From assembly GCA_001603765.1 (NCBI GenBank), contig LUZV01000069.1:1-6556 (forward strand): 6,556 bases of DNA, written 5' to 3'. Origin of the DNA: Anaerolineales bacterium Chloro_02 (GTDB lineage Bacteria; Chloroflexota; Anaerolineae; Anaerolineales; Anaerolineaceae). Both the position numbers and the translations under genes were made by a program. Under the pieces are notes generated by a model that did not search any database, had not been told where the DNA came from, and worked only from the letters and a program-made list of their open reading frames with translations. Of this stretch, positions 1 to 5,902 are shown one piece after another; position 1 is the stretch's first letter, and the number at the start of each line of letters is the position of its first letter.

Positions 1-384
1 GTCGCCGTAGCCAAAGTAAAGGTGAGCCAACAGCACGCTGGAACCATCCGGAGACTGCCAGTTGAACAGCGTGGGTGTGCCGGCGGGTACGCCTCGCCAG
101 AGACAGGCTGTGTCCATGTGGAAGCCATTAAAAATCTGAGGCAGCTGAGAAAGGTGCCCAAAGGGGTCCGGGATATAACCGACCATCATGCGCTGTCCGA
201 AGAGCTGACAGATGTCCTTGCCGATCAACAGATTGCGCACGAGCGATTCAGGCGAAACCAGGAATTCGTCGGGGAGGATGTACCAGGGGCCGATCAAAAT
301 GCGCTGATCCTGGATGTAGCGCTGCAGACGCGGTAAGTTTGCCATGCGAACCTGAAGATAATCTTCGAGGACGATCGTTTGCAT
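1..384 (-). CDS. Glycoside hydrolase family 38 (alpha-mannosidase-like), partial at left edge, N-terminus apparently missing
   Basis: The 128 visible residues match the early catalytic domain of GH38 alpha-mannosidases, which hydrolyse alpha-mannosides by a retaining, zinc-dependent mechanism. Visible landmarks are QTIVLEDYL (2-10), IGPWYILPDEFLVSPESLVR (31-50), GYIPDPFGHLSQLPQIFNGF (69-88), LWRG (95-98) and WQSPDGS (109-115). Asp73 in PDPFG is the expected nucleophile and zinc ligand. The ATG at 382-384 follows a good ribosome binding site (GGAGAG, 388-393) and an in-frame TGA at 394-396, so the frame cannot extend upstream. In family members such as E. coli MngB, the QT-x-LEDY segment lies about 50 residues in, after the HxHWDREW motif that supplies two zinc ligands. 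That motif is absent here and in all three minus-strand frames of the 60-base gap. The gene may be a 5'-truncated remnant, a variant or an assembly error. Family assignment is firm; activity is doubtful. The rest lies beyond the window. Confidence 0.85.
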   Translation of the reverse strand, partial: MQTIVLEDYLQVRMANLPRLQRYIQDQRILIGPWYILPDEFLVSPESLVRNLLIGKDICQLFGQRMMVGYIPDPFGHLSQLPQIFNGFHMDTACLWRGVPAGTPTLFNWQSPDGSSVLLAHLYFGYGD

Positions 385-387
385 AAG

Positions 388-395
388 CTCTCCTC
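388..395 (-). promoter_or_regulatory. Ribosome binding site of the GH38-like gene
   Basis: The minus strand reads GAGGAGAG, ending 3 bases before the ATG at 384. It overlaps the TGA that closes the frame upstream. It supports initiation at this ATG even though the predicted protein then lacks the family's usual N-terminus. Confidence 0.6.
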
Positions 396-444
396 AGGCT
401 CGGGTTTTGGTTAATTATGCCATAAAGGGGGAAATCAGGCTGCC

Positions 445-1476
445 TCAGTATTGGGCAAGCGCCCATTCGGCAGCATCGCGCACCACGAGGTCTGGCTCGC
501 TGGCGGTGCAGGTTTGCAGAGCGGATTTCGCGGAAGCGAGCCTGGCGTTGCCCAGGGCAATTGCCGCGTTGCGCCTAAAGCCTTGATATTTTGCCCGCAG
601 CACGGGGGTGTTCTGAAAGCGAGCTCTGAATTCTTCTTCTCTAAGCAAAAACGCCTCGAGCAAATCCGGATGAGGGTCGAGGACAGCCGCGCCAGCAAAC
701 AAAGGGGAGCCGGCTGAGCGGCGCTGGTTGGAAGGGCAAATCGTCTGGCAGGTATCGCAGCCGAAAAGGCGGGTGCCGATCAGGGGGCGAAATTCGAGCG
801 GTATCAGTCCGCGGTGTTCGATGGTGAGGTAAGACAGACAGCGGCGCGCGTCGATCGTACGGTTGGGCAGAATGGCTTTGGTCGGGCAAGCCATCAGACA
901 GCGTCGGCAGTCGGCGCAGTCGGAATTGGTAGTGGGTTTACCGGGATTGAGCGGCAGGTCGGTCAGGATTTCGCAGAGGAAAAGCCAGGATCCAACCTCT
1001 CTGGCAGTCAGGCAGGAATTCCGGGCGATCCATCCAAGCCCGGCTTGCTGCGCGTAGTCTTTTTCGAGAATTGGGGCGGTGTCTGCACAGACCAGGTGTT
1101 TGATCGGCTGGTCGGTGAGCTGAGCGATCCTTTCAGCGAGGAGCTCAGCCGCGTCTTTCAGCACCTGGTGATAGTCGGGCAAGAGGGCATAGGCGGCAAT
1201 CTTCCCCTGGTGGGGTTCCGGATCCAGGTCTGGGTCTAGTGCGGGATAAGCCGCGGCGAGGCTGATCACAGTGCGGCAGCCGGGAAGGAGCAGCGCGGGA
1301 TCAAAACGGGCTTCGATGGCGTTTGGGCGAGCCATGAAGTTCATTCCAGCCTGATTTCCAGCCTCAATCCAGCTCAGATAAGCCTCATAATGGGGCGGCG
1401 TATCGGCCCGGCTGAAGCCACAAAGCACAAAGCCGAGCTTTGAGGCTTCGGCTTTGATTAATTCTTCGATTGGCAT
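445..1476 (-). CDS. queG: Epoxyqueuosine reductase QueG
   Basis: QueG reduces epoxyqueuosine to queuosine in the wobble position of GUN-anticodon tRNAs, the last step of the pathway, using a cobalamin cofactor and two 4Fe-4S clusters in the cytoplasm. The 343-residue product has the usual family length. It shows the conserved CADTAPILEKDYAQQAGLGW segment at 130-149 with the probable catalytic acid Asp132. Ferredoxin-type cysteines lie at 187, 190, 193 and 197 (CADCRRCLMACP) and at 240, 243 and 247 (CDTCQTICP), with RRCLSYLTIEHRG at 211-223. The C-terminus (about 298-343) has the helical HEAT-like repeat character typical of QueG. I chose the ATG at 1476 because the protein then begins MPIEELIKAEA, as family members do, 10 bases after the stop of the upstream lipoprotein gene. 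An ATG at 1545 would add 23 unrelated residues and overlap that gene by 59 bases. The Shine-Dalgarno sequence is weak (AGG), which fits translation coupled to the upstream gene. All key residues seem present. Confidence 0.96.
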   Translation of the reverse strand: MPIEELIKAEASKLGFVLCGFSRADTPPHYEAYLSWIEAGNQAGMNFMARPNAIEARFDPALLLPGCRTVISLAAAYPALDPDLDPEPHQGKIAAYALLPDYHQVLKDAAELLAERIAQLTDQPIKHLVCADTAPILEKDYAQQAGLGWIARNSCLTAREVGSWLFLCEILTDLPLNPGKPTTNSDCADCRRCLMACPTKAILPNRTIDARRCLSYLTIEHRGLIPLEFRPLIGTRLFGCDTCQTICPSNQRRSAGSPLFAGAAVLDPHPDLLEAFLLREEEFRARFQNTPVLRAKYQGFRRNAAIALGNARLASAKSALQTCTASEPDLVVRDAAEWALAQY

Positions 1477-1486
1477 GCTGCCTGCT

Positions 1487-2125
1487 TTAAATGATGTTGT
1501 ACTCAAACCAAAATACAGCGAAGCCAACATCGTTTGGATTGACAATCATCCAGTTGCTTCTAACCGTACCGGTTGAATCTGGCGCGGTGAATTCAATGGT
1601 GAGTTGGACGCTCATATTGGGCGGAACCTCGTAGGGCATCTTAATCTTGCCCGTGGCGCCCATGGACGCGCCGTCGGTATGGACGATGTAATAATTTGTT
1701 GTCCAGGTGGTCGTGCCGGTGTTCATCAGAGTGACGACCACTTTGAATTTACCGCCAGCCGTGATATTCGCGCCATCTGCGGGGTCGCTGCGCGTCCAGA
1801 CGCCGGCATCGGTACCAGATTGGGCGGGTGGTTTTGTGGCGGTGGCAGCTCCGGGAAGTATGCTGGTTGGCAGCCCTACCGCAGCAGTGGGGACAAAAAT
1901 CGTGGCGGTGGGCGGCGCTTGGGTGGCAGTTGGGGCGTGAGTTGGCGTAGGCGTGTCGCTGGGGCGCGCGATTTCGGTGCGGGTTAACTGCACAGATATC
2001 GTTTCAACAATAGCGGTTTTCATTTGATCCGGGCTGGGGGTGCTCACGCGCGGACCGCAGGCGCTTAGCGCCAGAACAGCCACGCTAAGACCCAGCCAAA
2101 GTTTCGTTAGTTTAAGTTTGGTCAT
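1487..2125 (-). CDS. Lipoprotein with Thr/Pro-rich linker and NBR1-type Ig-like domain
   Basis: This 212-residue protein is probably attached to the outer face of the membrane; its function is unknown. Residues 1-23 form a lipoprotein signal peptide: Lys3, Lys5 and Lys8, a hydrophobic stretch at 9-20, then the lipobox LSAC with Cys23 as the lipidated residue. Residues 24-105 are a low-complexity linker rich in Thr, Pro and Ala (for example TPTPTHAPTATQAPPTAT from 58). Residues about 107-212 resemble the Ig-like domain of the NBR1 type: a beta-sandwich with NTGTTTW (135-141), the proline turn VPPN (167-170) and a C-terminal strand FAVFWFEYNI. The start is supported by TGGAGG 5 bases before the ATG. 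The next gene, queG, starts 10 bases downstream, so the two are probably co-transcribed although no functional link is obvious. It resembles the Ig part of the lipoprotein encoded just upstream (2212-3351) and may be an old paralogue. The lipoprotein and domain calls are strong; the role is unknown. Confidence 0.85.
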   Translation of the reverse strand: MTKLKLTKLWLGLSVAVLALSACGPRVSTPSPDQMKTAIVETISVQLTRTEIARPSDTPTPTHAPTATQAPPTATIFVPTAAVGLPTSILPGAATATKPPAQSGTDAGVWTRSDPADGANITAGGKFKVVVTLMNTGTTTWTTNYYIVHTDGASMGATGKIKMPYEVPPNMSVQLTIEFTAPDSTGTVRSNWMIVNPNDVGFAVFWFEYNII

Positions 2126-2211
2126 TATTCCTCCAGGTCTGCATCAGACAGGGATAAGTTAATAATTAATTGTCAAGGTGAATGCCGGTTTTGTCAAGTT
2201 TAATGAATCAC
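2126..2211 (-). promoter_or_regulatory. Candidate promoter/operator region with paired TTGACA boxes
   Basis: This 86-base gap separates the two lipoprotein genes. On the minus strand it holds two exact CTTGACAA octamers (plus-strand TTGTCAAG at 2170-2177 and 2191-2198), 21 bases apart start to start. Each contains a perfect sigma-70 type -35 box TTGACA. From the upstream box a 17-base spacer leads to GACAAT (2169-2174), a 4-of-6 match to a -10 box. The downstream box has no good -10 partner. An 11-base palindrome, TTAATAATTAA (2159-2169), abuts the downstream repeat. The two repeats could be a tandem regulator site or a doubled promoter for the 212-residue lipoprotein and queG. No terminator hairpin is seen after the upstream gene, so read-through is also possible. 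Confidence 0.35.
2132..2137 (-). promoter_or_regulatory. Ribosome binding site of the 212-residue lipoprotein gene
   Basis: The minus strand reads TGGAGGAATAATG, a nearly ideal Shine-Dalgarno core (GGAGG) 5 bases before the ATG at 2125. It fixes the start and shows that this gene is translated independently of the lipoprotein gene upstream. Confidence 0.7.
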
Positions 2212-3351
2212 TTACGGAGAAATCACCGGCGCAAGCAGGTGAACCCAATCCCCGGTAGGTGATCCATTGGCTTCCAGTTCCAGAATCAGCCGCACGCTTT
2301 TACCAGCCAGGGAGGATAAATCTTGTTTGAGGTTCATCAACTTGCCGTCATAGGTTTTTTGCCAGCGCGCCAGTTCCACAAGCGGCTGATTGCCTTCCTG
2401 GTAGCTAAGGCGCAGCACAACGTCGCAAGACTTCTGACCGGGGGCGCAGCCAAATACCGCGCTGAAGGCGGCATGATCCGGGATTAACATCACCGGAGAA
2501 GTGCCCCTGAGCGTTCCATTTTGCGTTTGCCGCACGCCCAGCCAAAGGGCAGGCTCGTTATCTATGCTGCCGTTTTCGAGGGTTGGCGCGAAATCCGAAT
2601 AGACAAAACCGCGGGTATCGGTGGGCAGACCCGGGCACGGCAAGTCGGCTTCGCCGCTTGTCCAGCGAAAACTGCATACCATCGCGACGATGTCGATCTT
2701 TCCGGTCATAACTTGCACTTCAACCCAAAAGGTTTGAGCAGGATTCTTGAAACTAAAAATCACGCCCTGGGCGTTGCGCAGCTTAAAATCCGCCCGATAG
2801 CTGCCGCCTGATAGCGGTGTGGTAAAGGGGATTGTGATGGTCACACTCCCGCCCGGGGGAACCGCCTCCTTGGTCAGAGGCAGAACCTCAGGGGCGTTCA
2901 TGCGGTCGCCGCTTGAAAACACCACAGCGTAATCCGAATTCCAGGCACAAGTGCCGGCGTTGCGCAGAGTCCAGGTTTTATTAAAGGTCGTCCCGGGTGG
3001 GAACTGGCTGCCGTCTGGAACGGTTTCATCGACAAAAGCAGCCATGTCACAGCTGCCGGATGAGGTTGTTGTGGGCTGGAGCGCGGCAGTTGGTATGGCG
3101 GGTTCTGTTGGCAGGCTCAAGGTAGGCGCCGCGGTTGGTTCCGAGGTGGGCGGCGCAGGCGACGGCACGAAATAGATCGCGGTTTGCGTGCGAGCAGCCT
3201 GATCGGTTGCCACAATGTCGGTTGAAAGCGCTTCAACCGTGCGGGCGCTTTCCATCGCGTCTGGTGGGACGGCGCTGCCAGTTTGAGGTTGACACGCGCT
3301 CAGGAAGACAGCTAACAATAAGGTTAAAAGGAAGAGCAATGATGGTTTCAT
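2212..3351 (-). CDS. Lipoprotein with NBR1-type Ig-like domain and a second C-terminal beta-rich domain
   Basis: This 379-residue protein is probably membrane-anchored and extracytoplasmic; its function is unknown. The signal peptide ends in the lipobox LSAC with lipidated Cys20. Residues 21-100 form a linker that is first polar (about 30-60), then rich in Pro, Thr and Ser. Residues about 101-211 look like an NBR1-type Ig-like domain: FVDETVPDGSQFPPGTTF (106-123), TWTLRNAGTCAW (126-137), VPPGGSVTITIPF (164-176) and GSYRADFKLRN (183-193). Residues about 218-379 form a separate beta-rich domain with cysteines 226, 239, 302 and 309, SGEADLPCPG (232-241), DTRGFVY (245-251), PTLENGS (256-262), EPALW (266-270) and a final TGDWVHLLAP (366-375). 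I recall similar C-terminal sequences after linkers in other Chloroflexota proteins but cannot name a family. The start at 3351 is supported by GAGGA 5 bases upstream and by the signal peptide. An ATG at 3438 would add 29 residues encoded across a terminator hairpin and place the signal peptide internally. Confidence 0.83.
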   Translation of the reverse strand: MKPSLLFLLTLLLAVFLSACQPQTGSAVPPDAMESARTVEALSTDIVATDQAARTQTAIYFVPSPAPPTSEPTAAPTLSLPTEPAIPTAALQPTTTSSGSCDMAAFVDETVPDGSQFPPGTTFNKTWTLRNAGTCAWNSDYAVVFSSGDRMNAPEVLPLTKEAVPPGGSVTITIPFTTPLSGGSYRADFKLRNAQGVIFSFKNPAQTFWVEVQVMTGKIDIVAMVCSFRWTSGEADLPCPGLPTDTRGFVYSDFAPTLENGSIDNEPALWLGVRQTQNGTLRGTSPVMLIPDHAAFSAVFGCAPGQKSCDVVLRLSYQEGNQPLVELARWQKTYDGKLMNLKQDLSSLAGKSVRLILELEANGSPTGDWVHLLAPVISP

Positions 3352-3379
3352 GAAATCCTCAACAGGCGGCGCTGAGGAA

Positions 3380-3385
3380 AGTATA
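3380..3385 (-). promoter_or_regulatory. Candidate -10 box for the 379-residue lipoprotein gene
   Basis: TATACT on the minus strand matches the sigma-70 -10 consensus at 5 of 6 bases. It lies 28 bases before the ATG at 3351 and just downstream of the operon terminator. No convincing -35 box is seen at 16-18 bases spacing, where the sequence is the T-run of the terminator. The position makes biological sense, but the call rests on one short hexamer. Confidence 0.35.
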
Positions 3386-3398
3386 ACGCATTGCCAAC

Positions 3399-3430
3399 AA
3401 AAAACAGCAGGCCGCAAAACCTGCTGTTTT
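3399..3430 (-). terminator. Rho-independent terminator of the ABC export operon
   Basis: AAAACAGCAGG (3401-3411) and CCTGCTGTTTT (3420-3430) form a perfect 11-bp stem around an 8-base loop. On the minus strand the stem runs into six Ts (3399-3404) followed by GTT. The hairpin starts 14 bases past the stop of the last permease gene (3445-3447). The A-run on the other side could make it work in both directions, but no plus-strand gene needs this. Confidence 0.85.
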
Positions 3431-3444
3431 AAGATCACGAGGAA

Positions 3445-4692
3445 TTATGACCGGCGATGCCCGATCAGGACCGTGCGGAAGAACAACCCGAGATTGAACT
3501 TCTGCCCGCTGAGCAAATATTGAGAGCTGAAGAGGTTGGCGACCCCGCGCACGATTAATACCACAGCGGCAATCAGCAGAGCCGCGCTGACAACCAGCTG
3601 CCACACCGGCACTGGGCCGACCGCAAGACGGGTGAGCATTACAACCGGCGATGTAAAGGGGAATAGCGTCATGAAAGTGGTGAAAGCTGAATAGGGGTTT
3701 TCGATCAGCTGCGCGATCGACATCACCGAAAAAATCAGCGGCAAACTTAACACAAAGGTAGACTGATTTCCTTCACGCAGGTTTGGCGTCATCGCGCCCA
3801 TTCCAGCCATCAGACTGCCGTAGAGCAGAAAGCCGGCAATAAAATAGGGCGCGCTGGCGGCGAGCACACCGGTTGGGATGTGGACATTTTGAAGAAACGG
3901 AAGTACGTCTTTCGCCTGCCTGGTGAAGACCGCAAGCGTGCCAGCCCAGACAAGCATTTGCAGCAGACTAAGCGAGCCAAGCGCCAGGATCTTGCCGACA
4001 AATAAGTCCAGAGGTTTGGCTGAAGAGAGCAAAATTTCGATCGTTTTGTTTTCCTTGTCTTTTGTGACGGCGCTGAGCATCAGGCTTGAACTGATGAGGA
4101 TGAACATGTAGAAAAACATGGTCACGGCGTAGGGGACCCAATAGGTTGCCGCGTTGGATTGATCGCGCGTGTCGGCGGTTTTGGGGTTAAGGTATTCAAA
4201 AGAGAAAGTTGTTGGGTTCATGAACCGCGTAAAACGTTCAGGATTCCCACCGAGAAGGTTGTAATTGATCAAGTCTTTCAGAGCGTCCTGCTGAACTAGC
4301 TCGGTAATCATGTTAATCTGAGGCTTGACGAAGCGCATATTACCGCTTTCGAGGTAGTCAGCATTGATCACATAATAACCTTGCAGCTCGCCGGCGGCGG
4401 TCTTTTCGCTCGCGGCGGCTTCCGAATCCAGAGGGAGAAGCCTGCCTCCCGTGAGCCAGTCGGGATAGTCTCTAATGAGGCTGCTGTGATCTACCACGCC
4501 GATGGGCAGCGGGTTGGCAACTTCCTGAATGACCAATTGCTGCACGGTTTGGCTTTCGTCCTGATTAATGAGCTTTAAGACTCCGATGAGCAGCGCGGGG
4601 ATGAGAGGCACGAGTATCAGGCTGAGGATAAATGAGCGGCGCTTGAGCACCGTCAGGAATTCAAACCGGAAAACCTTGAGAATGTTACGCAT
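3445..4692 (-). CDS. ABC-2 type transporter permease (second permease of the operon)
   Basis: This 415-residue integral membrane protein has the layout of the NatB/YhaP-like branch of ABC-2 permeases, which usually export substrates or ions. A first membrane segment lies at about 20-40, preceded by an amphipathic positive N-terminus. A large extracytoplasmic domain follows (about 45-180), then roughly six hydrophobic segments near 185-207, 233-256, 281-303, 311-331, 336-356 and 365-383. The cytoplasmic loop KDKENKTIEILLSS (211-224) is the typical coupling-loop signature of this group. The ATG sits inside the end of the upstream permease gene with an 8-base overlap (ATGCGTAA). A strong AAGGAG lies 7 bases before it, so re-initiation after the upstream stop is likely. 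It is related to that neighbour in plan and in the KENxTIEI motif but clearly different in sequence, which points to a heterodimeric channel. The substrate is not evident. A terminator follows the stop codon. Confidence 0.93.
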   Translation of the reverse strand: MRNILKVFRFEFLTVLKRRSFILSLILVPLIPALLIGVLKLINQDESQTVQQLVIQEVANPLPIGVVDHSSLIRDYPDWLTGGRLLPLDSEAAASEKTAAGELQGYYVINADYLESGNMRFVKPQINMITELVQQDALKDLINYNLLGGNPERFTRFMNPTTFSFEYLNPKTADTRDQSNAATYWVPYAVTMFFYMFILISSSLMLSAVTKDKENKTIEILLSSAKPLDLFVGKILALGSLSLLQMLVWAGTLAVFTRQAKDVLPFLQNVHIPTGVLAASAPYFIAGFLLYGSLMAGMGAMTPNLREGNQSTFVLSLPLIFSVMSIAQLIENPYSAFTTFMTLFPFTSPVVMLTRLAVGPVPVWQLVVSAALLIAAVVLIVRGVANLFSSQYLLSGQKFNLGLFFRTVLIGHRRS

Positions 4693-5902
4693 GGTTTGTC
4701 TCCTTATGGAAAAGCTCTTTGAGCGAGAGACGTTTGTTGTATCGCAACATGCCGCGCCTGAAGGCAGCCCCTGCCAGGAGAAACATCAGCAGCGTTAACG
4801 TGATGACAACCACAAAAACCAGGACAATTTCGAGCGGGGCAACCGTGCTGAACGCCATCCGTAAAGACAGCGCCAAGGGGGCGCTCAGGGGAATAAAGCT
4901 CAACACCCTGGCGAGGGCTCCGTTTGGGTGTGTCATGAAAATGTTAATGAAATAAAACGGCAGCATCATCGGCAGGACCATCAATCCAATGATGGATTGA
5001 GACTCCTGAGAACTGGTCAGCGCAGAGCCGAGCGTTGCCATCAACGCTGCCGTAAAAATGAACGATAGAACCATCAGGGCGACGCTGATGAACAGATAAA
5101 CGCCAGAAAGACTAATATCAGCCAAAAAGCCGAGCTTGTTACGGAAGACAACCCCGGCGATGAACAGGAGCACAATCCACACAACGATTTGCGTAAGACC
5201 TACGCTGAGGTTGCCGAGGATTTTGCCTGCCATGATCTCCCGCCCGGGCACGGAGGTGAGCATGATCTCGATCGTGCGGTTTTCTTTTTCTTCCACCAGG
5301 GCTTGGAGCAGATATCCACCGCTGGACATTACGACGATGAAATTTAACACCCCGATCACCAATGGCACGATTATCCTGTGCCAACCAGTGCCATCAGAAG
5401 TCTGGCTGCCATCCAGCGACTGCAAACTGATATGGCTGCCTTCAGTTATTCGCCTGAGCACTGAGGGGCTGATGTTTTCGGCTGTCATCAGGTTCTTGCT
5501 GATGAAGCTGGTGATGACGTTCTGAATGTCGCCGCCGGGCTGTTTGTTGGTCCAGTATGTTACCTGATAACTGGAAAGATAGTCCTCAGGCAAAACCGCG
5601 AAACCTTGGATTTTACCCGCGGAAGCAGCCTGGCGCGCGGATTCTTCAGTGGGATAGAGGAAAAGATGGATCTGGGGATTAAACAAGGTAGATTTTATCG
5701 AGTTGTCCGGCTCGAGTTGGATCAGGCTGCCCTGATCTACGAGCCCCACCGGACGTGTGTCCAAAGAGGCAAACGAAAGCAAGGCGGAAACAAGAATAAC
5801 CAGCAGCATGCCTAACGGCACGCTTACCAATAAAATCCAGAAACGTTTGTTGCTGACATGATGCAGATATTCATATCTTGCAACGATTAAGGTCTTATTC
5901 AT
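4685..5902 (-). CDS. ABC-2 type transporter permease (first permease of the operon)
   Basis: The 405-residue product begins MNKTLIVARYEYLHHVSNKR, a common opening in NatB/YhaP-like permeases. A first membrane segment lies at about 22-46, followed by an extracytoplasmic domain of about 125 residues. Further hydrophobic segments lie near 176-200, 227-252, 266-292, 302-322, 331-353 and 357-379. The conserved loop EEKENRTIEIMLTS (204-217) is the expected contact with the ATPase. I prefer the ATG at 5902, which overlaps the ATPase gene end by 8 bases (ATGAATAA), the same arrangement as the next junction. An ATG at 5911 would add three residues and overlap by 17 bases, but the AAGGG ribosome site would then be only 2 bases away, against about 11 bases for 5902. 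The weak spacing suggests coupling to ATPase translation. It probably pairs with the second permease and the ATPase; the transported compound is unknown. Confidence 0.92.
   Translation of the reverse strand: MNKTLIVARYEYLHHVSNKRFWILLVSVPLGMLLVILVSALLSFASLDTRPVGLVDQGSLIQLEPDNSIKSTLFNPQIHLFLYPTEESARQAASAGKIQGFAVLPEDYLSSYQVTYWTNKQPGGDIQNVITSFISKNLMTAENISPSVLRRITEGSHISLQSLDGSQTSDGTGWHRIIVPLVIGVLNFIVVMSSGGYLLQALVEEKENRTIEIMLTSVPGREIMAGKILGNLSVGLTQIVVWIVLLFIAGVVFRNKLGFLADISLSGVYLFISVALMVLSFIFTAALMATLGSALTSSQESQSIIGLMVLPMMLPFYFINIFMTHPNGALARVLSFIPLSAPLALSLRMAFSTVAPLEIVLVFVVVITLTLLMFLLAGAAFRRGMLRYNKRLSLKELFHKETNHA

Noticed and set aside
436..450. Possible terminator hairpin after queG (CTGAGGCAGCCTGA)
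   Set aside because: The pairing leaves a loop of only one base and no T-run follows, so it cannot act as a Rho-independent terminator.
814..1239. Plus-strand open frame of 141 codons inside queG
   Set aside because: It lies wholly antisense to a well-conserved gene and encodes no recognisable protein. It is a shadow of queG codon bias.
445..1545. Longer queG frame starting at the ATG at 1545
   Set aside because: The extra 23 residues do not resemble QueG N-termini and would overlap the upstream lipoprotein gene by 59 bases. The ATG at 1476 gives the usual opening and length.
1604..1987. Plus-strand Gly/Arg/Val-rich open frames opposite the lipoprotein linkers (also 1707-1940 and 2951-3175)
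   Set aside because: Their composition is the complement of Thr/Pro/Ala codons on the minus strand, so they are not independent genes.
2212..3438. Longer lipoprotein frame starting at the ATG at 3438
   Set aside because: It would put the signal peptide 30 residues inside the protein and be translated through the terminator hairpin. The ATG at 3351 has a good ribosome binding site.
5139..5384. Minus-strand open frame of 81 codons inside the first permease gene
   Set aside because: It is rich in Arg, Pro and His, out of frame with a clear membrane protein, and has no family resemblance.
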